Positions 21,441 through 32,296 of a stretch of 64,000 nt of DNA are shown piece by piece. A program made the translations under genes and the position numbers. The number at the start of each line of letters is the position of its first letter. Position 1 is the first letter of the stretch. The DNA is from Cladocopium goreaui (lineage: Eukaryota; Sar; Dinophyceae; Suessiales; Symbiodiniaceae), in contig CAMXCT020000311.1 in NCBI GenBank assembly GCA_947184155.2, positions 124,001-188,000 of the forward strand, given 5' to 3'. The notes under the pieces are model-generated. The model was not told the origin of the DNA. It saw nothing but the letters and a program-made list of their open reading frames with translations, and searched no databases.

Positions 21441-22107
21441 TTTTGCCCATTTCCACCTGGTTTCATGCTAGTTTTTAAGGCCATTGCGTGATGGGGTGCA
21501 ATCCATTTCTGGCCTGCCTTAGTCACAGCATTTTTTGCACAGGTGAACCTCGTTGGTTTTGTGCAAGAATGGGGTATCCCAAACTCCATTGGTTTACAGT
21601 AGAACATAAATTATCCTCTTAAAGAGGTCAAAAAATGAGGTCCTTGCATTGCAGATACCCCATGTTTGGGCAAATCCGCAAAAAAAATCTAGCCGGGGAA
21701 ATTTGACTCAACAAAAATATCCATCCTGCTAAGGTGTGATGAAGATTAAGATAAAGAACGCCATCTAATTGCAACATTCACATCTTATTATTGGACTCAA
21801 TGTTGAAAAGGTTGCGCTAGATGCTAAAAGACAACCTACTAGTCAATACAAGGTTTAAAAACACGGAAACTGCTCCAAAGGCCAAATCCAGCAAACGATG
21901 GCGGTTCCTATGCATTTTATTAACAGAAAAGCACGTCCCAACTATGCATATTGACTTCCATGATTTTGGGCACGACTTTGGCAACTGACTGTACGATCGT
22001 AATCCCATTCCGAAAGACAGTCCGCTGGAAACATTGCATCCCATTGTATTATCCTACATGGGAAGGGGTCAAAACCTACCATACCATATTTTGTGGGATG
22101 CAGATAT

Positions 22108-22214
22108 TACTCTCTGGTTATGTCAAAATAGTTATTGAAAATTGCCATTTATAGTTGATTTTCCCAGTAAAAATTGTGATTTTCCATAGTTATGTAAACG
22201 TTTACCCGAGGGTA
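22108..22214. repeat. M1 element
   Basis: Left TTACTCTCTGGTTATGTC, right TTTACCCGAGGGTA. Confidence 0.75.
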
Positions 22215-22403
22215 ACCGACAAAAGATAGGCTTTTAAACCAAGATAGGTTGGGTTCAACCAACAAAAACTGCAATAAAAGTCACAATGGGAATATCGTCG
22301 TTTAGACGTGGAATGTAAAAAAGGGCATTGCAGGTTGTATTGCTGCCATGTGAAACGGAATGCAGGCACACGCAGAAAGGTGTGAATGAAGTAATCTATG
22401 TGT

Positions 22404-22770
22404 ATGTGTATGCATATATATATATATACATATATATATACATATATATATATATACAGTACATATATATATATATACATATGTATATATATATACATAC
22501 ATATATATATATATACATATATGTATACATATATGTGTATATATATATATACATATGTATGTATGTATGTATATATATATATATACATTTCATGTAGGTA
22601 TGTATGCCTGTCTGTATGTCTGTCTGTATGTCTGTCTGTGTCTGTCTGTATGTCTGTCTGTATGTCTGTCTGTATGTCTGTCTGTATGTCTGTATGCTTG
22701 TCAGTCTGTCGGTCTGTATGCCTGTATGTATGTATGTATGTCTGTATGTCTGTATGTCTGTATGTCTGTA

Positions 22771-22811
<41 letters not shown>

Positions 22812-23045
22812 TTCTTCATGTCTGTCTGTCCGTCCGTCCGTCCGTAGGTATGTAGGTATGTAGGTATGTAGGTATGTAGGTATGTAGGTATGTAGGTAGG
22901 TAGGTAGGTAGGTAGGTATGTAGGTATGTAGGTATGTAGGTAGGTAGGTATGTAGGTAGGTAGGTAGGTAGGTATGTATGTATGTATGCATATCTATACA
23001 TATACATATATATACATATATATATATACACATATAGGTACAGTA
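22404..23045. repeat. Compound microsatellite TATA / TCTG-TATG / GTAGGTATGTAG
   Basis: Three successive blocks: (TA/CATA)n to about 22597, (TGTC/TGTATGTC)n to about 22830, (GTAGGTAT)n to about 22990, then TATACATA. Long open frames here are repeat artefacts. Confidence 0.95.
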
Positions 23046-23300
23046 TATGCCCAAACCGTGTGCAAATGCCCTCCCCTAAGCTTTATCCAACCCAGAAATT
23101 GCGGATCTTCTCGTCGCCGATCTCACCCAAAAATGGAGTGATGTTTCACCCCAAACTGGGGGGTCATCCAGAAAAATACTTTGCTCATGGAGTTTGATGG
23201 AGTTGATTGGTTCTTAGTCAATGGTACTTCGTTAATTTAACCCATCAAACACTTAGTTGATGGTAGTTAGTTAATTAGTTCATGGTTCTTAGTTTAATGG

Positions 23301-23406
23301 TACCCTCTGGTAAATTAACATAGCTATGGAAAATCACCATTTTTCATGGGTAAATCCACTCTTTCAATGGCCATTTTCAATAGCTATGTCAAGTTACCAG
23401 AGGGTA
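23301..23406. repeat. M1 element
   Basis: Both termini intact; TA at each edge. Confidence 0.85.
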
Positions 23407-23542
23407 ATGGGACTGTGATATAGCTATAATATCTAATTTATAAAAAATGGGCGAACTAACCCCAGAAACACTAACCATCATAGGCAGATCTCCTTCAAAC
23501 CTTCCGCTCTTCCACTCTTCCGGGTTAATATGGTGATTTCAC

Positions 23543-23659
23543 CCACCACCGGCACCGGGGAAAAATCTGCCTCCACAAAGGTATCGATCTCATCGGTGGG
23601 ACGCGTGTCGGGGGTCACCACCCGATCCTCGTCATGACTTGGTGACAGGATGGTGCCCC
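23543..23659 (-). CDS. Candidate internal exon
   Basis: Borders ATCACCCACAG| and GTG G|GTGAAAT. Reads GTILSPSHDEDRVVTPDTRP...FVEADFSPVPVV, an acidic, natural-looking peptide; 71% G/C at third positions. No family recognised. Confidence 0.5.
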
Positions 23660-23807
23660 CTGTGGGTGATAACTATCGTTTAAATAGATATAACCAATTA
23701 ACATGGTAGATATAACTATAGTTAATGGATCTGAACTATGTTTTATAACTATGGTTATGGTTTATAAACCCCATGAAAACATCCATAGATATAACCAATT
23801 AACATGG

Positions 23808-23912
23808 TACCCTCTGGTTATGTCAAAATAGCTATTGAAAATGGCCATTTATAGTGAGTTTTCCCATTCAACATGGTGATTTTCCATAGCTATGTTAAAT
23901 TACCAGAGGGTA
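23808..23912. repeat. M1 element with an empty site nearby
   Basis: Inserted at TA in AACATGG-TA-GATATAAC. The uninterrupted version is at about 23700-23725, which defines the TA target duplication. Confidence 0.9.
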
Positions 23913-24876
23913 GATATAACTATAGTTAATGGATCTGAACTATGTTTTATAACTATGGTAGATCTAAACCCCCAACCAAAAACATCCTTCTGAATACTGT
24001 AGTTATATAGTTATATCTACCATAAACCATAAAATTCAGCCACTGTTTTCAGGCAACTGAACTTGGGGTCCTATCCTGTAGGCTCCCAGCGACTTGGGGA
24101 CTGACAATGATGACCCACACTTTTTTGATGGGAAGATTGCACATCAAAATGGAACTTTAATGGTTCTATACGGTTCAATGTGGCTGTTAAATATGATTGT
24201 TTGATAGGTTTAATATGGCTGACTTTGATCATGGTTGTTTAATATGGTTTTGTATGGTTCATATAGGGATAATGATGAAATAATCATCAGATATGCATGG
24301 AAATGGGATAAACATGTCCAAACTAGCCATGGCCTGTATGGCTGGAGGATTTTTCAAGCCATGTGACCGATTCCCTCAGGATTTCCGCAAAAATGCATGA
24401 AGTGATGGTGATTTAGGCACCCCACAAATAACAAATGGTGATCCCCCCGCAAATAACAAATGATTAATACAAGATTCCCCATTCATGAGGCGTAACATGA
24501 TTGGAAGATTCAGCTCACATTTTGAGAGGTGGGGGTCATGGCTGTCCCAGGTCAACAAACCATCTCTGGCCACCGTTACAATCATCAAAACAGACCATTT
24601 AGTGTGGGTAAAACAATGACATGTTTACCATCCCCTAGTCATCACCGTTCCAATAGGTGGTATGTTTACCATTCCCAGTCATGGGTGGTTTATGACATTG
24701 TTTTACCCACATTAGTTTGATGATTTGCCCAATTGAAATCTCCATTCAGTTCGGGATTTTTTCCAGCCATGTTTGATGACACGTGAGCTCCACTTCTATG
24801 GAGATGGGCGAACTTTGTTGTGCTCCCTTAATTTGACCGCTGCGGATGTCGAGTCTTGAAATATCTTAGCCTAGTT

Positions 24877-24989
24877 TACCCTCTGGTAAACATTTACATA
24901 ACTATGGAAAATCACCATTTTCAATGGGAAAACTCACTATTTCAATGGCCATTTTTTCAATAGCTATTTTGACATCACCAGGCCGGGTA
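24877..24989. repeat. M1 element, mixed termini
   Basis: Left TACCCTCTGG, right CCAGGCCGGGTA. Confidence 0.8.
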
Positions 24990-25479
24990 TCTGTAGGTCT
25001 CTCCCCAAAATCTGAGGTGCTGATCATTTTCTCCACTTAAATCACTGAAGAGGCCTGTCTAAATGGTTTGTAACTGGGCTCACCCATTTGTAAATGGGAT
25101 CATCCACGAAAAAAGGGGACTTACCTACGTTCACCAGGGTTTTTAAGCACAAGGTGAGAAGCATTGAACAAGTGGTTTAGAAATCCCGTTCAATAGTTCG
25201 CTATATCTCCACAAACCCAAATGTTATCTATGGTTATATGGGGTTTTCCTAAAATGGGGTACCCCTAAGTCGTCCATTTTAATTTGTTAGATTTTCAATG
25301 AAATTGGCCCCATCCAGCTACATATTGGGGTAGCCCCATGACTACGGAAACCATGGTGATTCAATCCATCTGATTAACCATCATTAACAATCATTAACAA
25401 CCATTAACCATAATTAACCATCATTAATCATATTAATCCATTAAAACCCAAAAAAAAAACAGCTATACCAAGGAACCAC

Positions 25480-25593
25480 CTTGATGATTTTCACGAAGAG
25501 ATATCGTTTCCGGAGGTCCAACTCATCCGACACATCATCCGTCCTCGGAGATGGCGAGATGGCGAGATGGCATGGCGATTCGGCATGGGGCCC
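25480..25593 (-). CDS. Candidate internal exon
   Basis: Acceptor-like GGTTCCCCACCCCAG|, 38 codons (GPHAESPCHLAISPSPRTDD...YLFVKIIK) and donor AAG|GTGGTT, phase 0 at both ends. A plus-strand frame is also open. Confidence 0.4.
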
Positions 25594-25654
25594 CTGGGGT
25601 GGGGAACCGATCGAAACGTTCAGATCGAAAAATATGGAAACAATATGGAAATTT

Positions 25655-25741
25655 TACCCTCCAGTAAATTAACATAGACCCTGGCAGATAGGAGTTGGAA
25701 GATTAGTTTCCATTAAAAATTGGTTATTTTCAGGGTCGTTT
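25655..25741. repeat. M1b element, right end lost
   Basis: Subfamily with TACCCTCCAGTAAATT and GGAAGATTAGTTTCC core; complete copy at 29857-29965. Confidence 0.7.
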
Positions 25742-26378
25742 TTTTGGAAAAGTAGAATCCATATTTCCAAAATAGTGCTAAGAAAATTTCAGCGCTTCTC
25801 TCTAAGCTTGGAGGTTCCTATCGGGTCTTTGAGTCATGAAGCTGCAACAGACAAGACATATTATATGTGCATATTATGTATATATATATATTCTATGTAT
25901 ATATATATATATATATCTGGGCAAATTATAACAATTCACAAACCTGAATTGTTCGGCCATTTGGAGATGATTTTCCTTATTAACCATGATTCCCAGTGAG
26001 GTCCCAGTGTGTTCAGTTTAACATCGAAGTGAAGCGTTTTTGTGGCTCGGAGGAGCTCGTTGTTTTTTTTGTCCAGATGGATACAGTAGAACCATTGATA
26101 AGCCAACAGGAAGGAATAGTATCATTAGTATTATCATACAATGAGTATTATCAATATGAAAATAGATGATTATAACTATTATAAGCATTAAATGACTAAT
26201 GCAGGATTAGTAATAATGTGTATTTATGTAACATCGAAGGAATGTAGGACGTAGCCTCTTGAGAGATGGAAAATGCCAATTCAGTGACTTTTGGCCCCTG
26301 GCTATGCGACATAGAAACCTGGTGATTGTGCAGTCAAATGTGGTAGATCTTGGGGCCGAAATGGAAAATCCCTTATAA

Positions 26379-26450
26379 ATGGAGGTTTTAATGGGAAAAT
26401 CATCTATAAATGGACCATTTTCCATGGCTATGTTAAATAACCAGAGTGTA
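26379..26450. repeat. M1 fragment
   Basis: Right arm ending AATAACCAGAGTGTA. Confidence 0.55.
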
Positions 26451-26839
26451 CCAACAAACATAAGTACCCCAACAACCATCAAGTCTGGATTGTCTATCAT
26501 AACGTCCACACCTGCTTGAAATTCAAGCCTCTCAAATTACTTGCAACCCCAAGATTCAGCATCAATTCTTGGGTTTCGTTGCGAACGAAGTCGTTAAAAC
26601 TTTTTGGGTAGCGTCTAAAAACCCTAGTTGCGAACTGTTTCTGCTGGTCTGTTTATAGCTATTCCAATATTGAATTGTAAGGATCCCGGTACCCCTTTTT
26701 TGTTGACACTAAATTGCTATGGGTCAATTTTTTTCAGACTTGGGGAACCACAGATTTTAGCCTATCTTTAGGATCATCCAATTACTGGTCATTCTCTCTA
26801 CCCGGAGCCCCATTGCACCCAGCTCTGCACTGGGCTCAG

Positions 26840-27042
26840 TCCAGTGGCTGTTGATATCGAGGCCGGTTGTCCACCGCCACGTGACCCTCACACGCTTTTC
26901 GATCGCCAAAATGCTTTGGGTGGAAATCTGCCCATAAAAGATGGGTCACTGGCCATGCAACAGGAACCGATTGATTGGAGGTACCTACCATATATAAGGC
27001 CTTATATAGTACAGTACCTCCATTTTGAAGATACCCGGACTG
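26840..27042 (+). CDS. Exon 1 (partial) of a plus-strand gene with MITE introns
   Basis: Begins after an acceptor-like GGGCTCAG and stays open for 67 codons into the M1 terminus, ending ACT G|GTAAAC. Peptide includes DPHTLFDRQNALGG and QQEPIDWRYLPYIRP. Ends in phase 1, which fits exon 2. No family recognised. An alternative donor AG|GTACCT exists at 26980. The true 5' end of the gene is not seen. Confidence 0.5.
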
Positions 27043-27212
27043 GTAAACGAACTAACATAACAAACTGGAAAGATCCACCATTTTTTAATGGGTAAATCCA
27101 CTATTTCAATGGGTAAATCACCATTTTTCATGGGTAAATCACCATTTTTTAATGGGTAAATCCACTATTTCAATGGCCATGGCTTCAATGTCGCAGACTG
27201 TTTTTAGAGGGT
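27032..27212. repeat. M1 element, enlarged, acting as intron in the plus-strand gene model
   Basis: Left TACCCGGACTGG; the core is repeated three times (AATGGGTAAATCACC); right TTTTTAGAGGGTG. Confidence 0.7.
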
Positions 27213-27270
27213 GAGACATGTGTGGTCCTCCGGGTCCACGATTTTGACAAACTCGTCCAAAGCTTAGCTG
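27208..27270 (+). CDS. Exon 2 of the plus-strand gene
   Basis: Starts after the M1-derived acceptor TTTTTAG and runs 63 bases to the M2 donor GCTG|GTTGGTG. Joined to exon 1 the frame is kept (G|AG) and reads EGETCVVLRVHDFDKLVQSLA. Both borders coincide with transposable-element edges. Confidence 0.5.
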
Positions 27271-27387
27271 GTTGGTGCTGCGTGCAATCACCATCTTGAA
27301 AAATGATGGAGTGAAAGTCAATGGGAAGGATTATATATCCCATAGATGAAATGGAAAATAATCCAAATGTTCGAAACCACCAACCAG
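27268..27387. repeat. M2 element with TTAG duplication, acting as intron
   Basis: Flanked by TTAG on both sides. GT at 27271 and AG at 27386-27387 are the element's own edges. Confidence 0.85.
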
Positions 27388-27473
27388 TTAGAGACTTTCC
27401 ACTTAGAGGGACCAAACTACGGAGTGCTTTGGAGCCAAGGATGCCTCAAAACAGCCAAAAAAAAAACGCCTGC
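27388..27473 (+). CDS. Exon 3 of the plus-strand gene
   Basis: Starts directly after the M2 terminus ACCAACCAG. Phase 1 junction G|TT gives Val, then RDFPLRGTKLRSALEPRM. Ends at the donor TGC|GTATGG in phase 0. If that donor is not used, a stop follows within three codons (TAG). Confidence 0.45.
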
Positions 27474-27768
27474 GTATGGTGCTAGTTACTGCAAGTGTCA
27501 ACAGAGATATTGGTCAATATTTCTTGGATAATCTTAGTATTGGGATTCACAATTTACACCAATAATATTCAAGAACTGTTTGGAACTGCAGATAGATTGA
27601 GCATTTTCTCTATTGACCATCCAATCTTTGAGCACCTTTTCTGTTGGCCCGCGCCTTTATCAACAGCCACTTGGGTTGAAGATTACATTGTCAGGTGGTC
27701 ACCAATACCCTTTGTGCGACGTTCTGTTTTTTCACAACACTGGGAGTAGTTTTTTCAATTGCAATCAG

Positions 27769-27817
27769 CCGCTCAGCCACCATCCAAAATCTCTTGGCAC
27801 GGAATGTTTACCCTCTG
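27769..27817 (+). CDS. Exon 4 of the plus-strand gene
   Basis: Acceptor-like TTTTTTCAATTGCAATCAG, then PLSHHPKSLGTECLPS, ending in the M1 terminus TCT G|GTTATG. Phase 0 in, phase 1 out, consistent with neighbours. Additional small exons between 27473 and 27769 cannot be excluded. Confidence 0.4.
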
Positions 27818-28063
27818 GTTATGTCAAAATAGCTATTGAAAATGGCCCAGTCGAAAGAGTGGATTTTCCCATTGATAGCATGGTGGATCTTTCCAGTTCG
27901 CTTTTTGTATGTTTACCCGGCCTGGTGAACTAACATTTTGCCATGGAAAATCACCATTTTGCATGGGAAAATCCACTATAAATCACCATTTTTAATGGGA
28001 AAATCCACGATTTCAATAGCCATTTTCCAGTTCGCTTTTTGTAAACGTTCACCAGGCCGGGTA
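27809..28063. repeat. Two M1 elements sharing an end
   Basis: First copy 27809-27913 lost its right terminus where the second (27914-28063, both ends GGCC variant) begins. Confidence 0.75.
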
Positions 28064-28153
28064 TACCATCCCATCCCAGCATCCCCCAAGGAGGGAAAGT
28101 CATCACCGGGGTTAGCCACGCAGATTTTCCATGGAAAACTCTCGGGTGAATGA
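28056..28153 (+). CDS. Exon 5 (terminal) of the plus-strand gene
   Basis: Begins after the M1 acceptor TTCACCAG; G|GC CGG continues the frame and reads GRVYHPIPASPKEGKSSPG to a TGA at 28151-28153. The exon starts with the GCCGGGTA variant of the M1 terminus. The five exons together give 165 residues without an internal stop. A second frame is also open, so the C-terminus is tentative. Confidence 0.4.
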
Positions 28154-28461
28154 AAACTGGCTGAATGTCTGGTGGGAAAAAATCCCCCCCAAATGGCAGT
28201 TTTTCCATATTTTTAATGGGAACATGAATGAAAATGATGATAAATGGCAATTTTGAATATTTACTATAGTAGAAAAAGAAGAATTGAGTGAAGATTTTCT
28301 TGCTCTACTAGATGATGTGATACAAAAAAAAACAGCTAAATTTCTTGCTAAAAATCTTTAATGGGAACATGAATGAAAATGATGATTAACCACCGGATTT
28401 CGGGCTCGATTTTCAGCCTTTTGCCTGAGATAACTATTGTTATTGGAGATCATAAATCAAC

Positions 28462-28567
28462 TACCCTCTGGTAAACGTTTACATAACTATGGAAAACCAC
28501 CATTTTTAATGGGAAAATCCTCTATAAATGGCCATTTTCAATAGCTACGTTAAATTACCAGAGAGTA
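28462..28567. repeat. M1 element
   Basis: Left TACCCTCTGG, right TTACCAGAGAGTA. Confidence 0.8.
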
Positions 28568-28818
28568 ACTGGGGGGTCTCACCTTGCAATGTCAACCCTG
28601 GATTCATAAACCCCAAACGGTTGTTCAATTGGGAGGCTACCATAACAAAAAGTATCGAATAATGACTATTGGGGGAATACCCCCAAAAATATACAGAAAT
28701 CATGGTTCATTTTCATCCGGTGTTGACATTACCTAATTTATTGGGGATTTTTATAAGCCATGGGTATTACCTATCAACCAACTGTGGATATTTCAGTGAA
28801 TAATACCCTCTTTGTAAT

Positions 28819-28931
28819 TACCCTCTGGTAAATTAACATAACTATGGAAAATCACCATGCTTTTAGTTCGGTAAATCAACGAACTTTCTATGGCCATGTT
28901 CAATAGCTATGTAACAAATTACCAGAGGGTA
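28819..28931. repeat. M1 element
   Basis: Intact termini, core with AGTTCGG and CGAACTTT words; followed by CCATTAATAT units to about 29020. Confidence 0.8.
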
Positions 28932-29101
28932 AAATCCATTAATATACCATTAATATACCATTAATATACCATTCATATCCCATCAATATCCCATTAATAT
29001 CCCATTAATATCCCATAATTATAGCATTTTGAAGCCATTTTAATCATCAATTTTAATGATGGTTAATCCCCTTTTTTGCACGCTATCATGCCCCCAGTCA
29101 C

Positions 29102-29143
29102 CTGCAGTAAGCCACATCGTTGTCGATGCACCTTCCCACCATC
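29102..29143 (-). CDS. Candidate short internal exon
   Basis: 42 bases between CCTTTCGCTGCCGCTAG| and TGC AG|GTGACT, reading MVGRCIDNDVAYC. Good signals but very short. Confidence 0.3.
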
Positions 29144-29239
29144 CTAGCGGCAGCGAAAGGATGGGGAGTTGGGGAGTTGCAAAGCCAAAGATGTGCTAAT
29201 TTGATGATATTAAAATGCAAGATTAAGCATTCTTATGTA

Positions 29240-29365
29240 TATAAACCATCATGAACCATCATTAACCATCATTAACCATCATTAACTTAATCATTAACCA
29301 TCATTAACTTAATCATTAACCATCATGAACCATCATTAACCATCATTAACCATCATTAACCATGC
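29240..29365. repeat. AACCATCATT minisatellite
   Basis: About a dozen units of AACCATCATTAACC; similar, shorter at 25375-25440. Confidence 0.85.
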
Positions 29366-29369
29366 TTAT

Positions 29370-29447
29370 GTGGAGTTCGTCAGTTGGGATGATGACATTC
29401 CCAATATATGGAAAACCAGAAAATTCATGTTCCAAACCACCAACCAG
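29370..29447. repeat. M2 element, left end lost
   Basis: Right half ending AAACCACCAACCAG. Confidence 0.7.
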
Positions 29448-29856
29448 TATTCAATTGCAAGATAAGCGCAGTATTTTAAAAAAAAATGGAAAATCTGATG
29501 AAATTCTGGGAAATCCAATTGTAATTCTAATGTATGTGGGAAATTGATGAGATTTTAAGTGACAGAATTATGGAAATCCAATCGTAATTCTAACTGTATG
29601 ATGATAATAATGATGATTCTATGATAAATTCTTATGTATATAAACCATTATGAACCATTATGAACCATCATGAACCATCATTAACCATCCTTATGTACAT
29701 ATATATATATATATACTGGTTGGTGGAAAAAACCTAGGAATTCCTGGGAAACTTGGATTCCTAGGATTTCACCATCAAAAAGGCCTGGTTTTTCCCAAAG
29801 ATTTGTGGTTTTTTCCCAAGTCTGAAATGGTAATGGTGATGTGATTTGCTGAGATA

Positions 29857-29965
29857 TACCCTCTGGTAAGTTAACTTGTTGACCCTGAAAATCACCAATT
29901 TTTAGTGGAAACTAATCTTCCAAATCCGATGACTGGCAGGGTCTATGTTAATTTACTGGAGGGTA
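29857..29965. repeat. M1b element
   Basis: Ends TACCCTCTGGTAAG and TTTACTGGAGGGTA; distinct core (GACCCTGAAAATCACC ... GGCAGGGTC). Confidence 0.75.
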
Positions 29966-29982
29966 TCACCAACTTGAAAACA

Positions 29983-30101
29983 GGGTGTGTCTGAAAATCA
30001 AAAGTGGATCAAGTTGATCCCCCAAGTCTGCTTAGTTTTTGAAACTCGGGAACATGATGATTAACTATGGGATTAGGGGGTACACTATTTTCAGACAAAG
30101 C
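29983..30101. repeat. M4 element
   Basis: GGGTGTGTCTGAAAAT ... ATTTTCAGACAAAGCC. Confidence 0.55.
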
Positions 30102-30112
30102 CATGTATCATA

Positions 30113-30228
30113 CGATATTTGGGTATGGGTCAAAATTCGGTAGCCCAATAATTGGATGGTTTATACTAAACTAGACATTTCCATCTGTGGTCCCATTCAT
30201 GGTCTTCCATTTTGACCCACATCCATTT
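30113..30228. repeat. M3 repeat
   Basis: GGGTATGGGTCAAAATTCGG ... CCATTTTGACCCACATCC; inverted relative to 12513. Confidence 0.6.
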
Positions 30229-30337
30229 GGTTTTGTCAGAGCGCCAGGTTTTGACACTCTGCTGAGAAATTCGCTGGTCATTCTATGTATGTCCTAATAA
30301 AGTGTTGTATACAGCACCGCTATAAGAGTATATGTGT

Positions 30338-30440
30338 TACCCTCTGGTAAACTAACATAACTATGGAAAATCACCATTTTTTAGGGAAAAATCCACTATA
30401 AATGGCAATTTTCAATAGCTATGTTAGTTTCCAGAGGGTA
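30338..30440. repeat. M1 element
   Basis: Left TACCCTCTGGTAAAC, right GTTTCCAGAGGGTA. Confidence 0.8.
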
Positions 30441-30579
30441 TATACAAAGATTAATCAGTGGGTATTGATGGGTAGTTTAGCTGGTTTCGTATTTAGTATG
30501 TGTGTTATCTCTCACCACTTTTAGCGCAAGATTAAAATACGAGTTACTACTAAACAATCCATCCGGTTGACTCTTCAAG

Positions 30580-30626
30580 TTTCAATTTTCATATGACCCA
30601 CTCACCTCTTGACCTCATACCCTCTG
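30580..30626 (+). CDS. Candidate exon upstream of an M1 intron
   Basis: After acceptor-like CTCTTCAAG, reads FNFHMTHSPLDLIPS and ends TCT G|GTAAAC at the M1 terminus. Phase 1 junction matches the exon at 30716. Short, and the minus strand is also open. Confidence 0.35.
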
Positions 30627-30721
30627 GTAAACTAACATAGCTATTGAAAATGGCCATTTATAGTGAGTTTTCCCATTAAAAATGGTGATTTCCCATAGTT
30701 ATGTTAGTTTACCAGAGGGTA
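30618..30721. repeat. M1 element, candidate intron
   Basis: Intact termini; the frame continues from 30626 to 30716 when it is removed. Confidence 0.85.
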
Positions 30722-30786
30722 ACTGCAAGGATAATATGCGAGCTGATGATGGGAGTACGGTGATCCTCCGAATAAAGCGCCTGCGG
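30716..30786 (+). CDS. Candidate exon downstream of an M1 intron
   Basis: Starts right after the M1 acceptor TTTACCAG; AG GGT AAC gives GNCKDNMRADDGSTVILRIK, ending CGG|GTACCA. Frame continues from 30626 through the element. The opposite strand offers a competing reading whose junction creates a TGA. Confidence 0.4.
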
Positions 30787-31866
30787 GTACCAGCCACATG
30801 GGTTTGTCATGGTTTGTCAACTTAGGGGATATCCCAAACATCATCCAAAATTGTCATTTCTAGAGGAAACCGTGATAAACCAAGGGGAATTTGGGGTACC
30901 CCACTTTCAGACAAACCCATATTAGTTCACCCAGTTACATGATGTTATATGTAGGACATAAGCCAGTCATTAACCTGAGTTGTTGGCCATTTACTACTTG
31001 GGGCCCGCACCCATCCAGCTCATAGGACTCATAGAAAAATTTCTTGGGTCCCTGAATTCCCGACCATTCATGGTGGGATCAACGCATAAAATCTCACACA
31101 CACGGTGGGGGGTCCCTTTTTCTCAAGCCTGCCTTGATCCCAAAAAGCTATGTGTGTGTGTGTGTGGCGGTTGACTGAAAATTGGAGACCCGCAATCCAC
31201 TGGTTCATCATCTTATTTGCCGTTTTTTTTCGATGGCTATTTTAAGTGATCTACCCCATTTTCAGAGACAACTCCATATGTGAAAATGTGCTAGGTGGCA
31301 TATCTGGAGCTGTCTCACTCTGCTTTTTTTATAAATTTATCTGGCATACCCATATTTTCAGAGACATCCCTATATAATCCAGATACAGAATTAAACCTCC
31401 GATGTTGGTCAACAACCCAGCAAGTTATTGGTGCTTTAAAACAAGTTTCAACCACGAAATTTTCCCCTGTGAAATCCTCAGTTGCCCTACTGAAAATCTT
31501 CATTTTCCCATATTTTCCCTAGTGAAATCGTTGAAATCCCCATGTTGACCCATGCCACATCTGCAATTTCAAAACGGCTCGGAGAACGGCTCGGCTGTAC
31601 GGCTGTCGCCTCGAGACCGTAAAACCAGGGTGCTGGACGCAGATTGGCCTGGCAATTCATTGACTATTTCCAGGTTTCCAGGCCGCCCAGGAAATCTCTG
31701 TGGTTTAAACAATGGGATAATCATGGATTGTTTATAATGGAAAGGCCCATTAAAATTGATGATTTGGGGGTACCCCTATTTTAGGAAACCCCCATTTGAT
31801 GGTATATTTAATGGTGTTTACCCTCAAACAATGGGATAATATATTCAGGTTAGTGACATATTATAA

Positions 31867-31990
31867 CTGGTTGGTGGTGACTGGAAGCATGGAATTCTGA
31901 CTGACTTTCCATTCAGTTGCGAATGGAATAATCATCCCAACTGACTTTCACTCCATGATTTTTCAGAGGGGTAGGTATACCACCAACCAG
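31867..31990. repeat. M2 element in arm A
   Basis: Ends CTGGTTGGTGGT and ACCACCAACCAG. Confidence 0.8.
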
Positions 31991-32179
31991 ATGGGATTTA
32001 CCCTCTGGTAAACAACGGGATAATAATGGAATTATATTTTGGGATATGATGGCAAATGACAATTGATTATATAAATCAGCAGTATGTAGCCATAGTATAT
32101 ATCATAGATCTCATAGACATCATAGATATCATTATTATATAGCCACAGTATATGATGACTATACTCATAAAATAGCTAT

Positions 32180-32296
32180 TACCCTCTGGTAAACATACAA
32201 AAAACGAACTGGAAAGATCCACCATGCTGTTCATGGGAAAAGTCACGTTTTTTTGACTGGGTCATGGCTTCAATAGCACACTGTTGAATCACCGGT
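32180..32296. repeat. M1 element in arm A
   Basis: Left TACCCTCTGGTAAACATAC; right ATCACCGGTA, decayed. Confidence 0.7.

Larger units (their letters stand above)
14833..21861 (-). repeat. Tandem duplication carrying LRR1 and LRR2
   Basis: Two units, about 14833-17670 and 18928-21861, share the LRR gene plus flanks on both sides (left flank from TTTTCCAATAAAAG; right flank to ACAAGGTTTAAAA). The second unit contains an M1 insertion (18985-19092) that the first lacks. Between the units lies 17671-18927, which is not part of the duplication. Confidence 0.8.
31723..32296. repeat. Arm A of a large inverted duplication
   Basis: Reverse complement of 38065-38645, including an M2 copy (31867-31990) and an M1 copy (32180-32296). 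Confidence 0.8.

Noticed and set aside
22202..23054. Frames rich in Tyr/Ile/Cys/Thr in the microsatellite
   Set aside because: Pure translation of TATA, TCTG and GTAGGTAT repeats.
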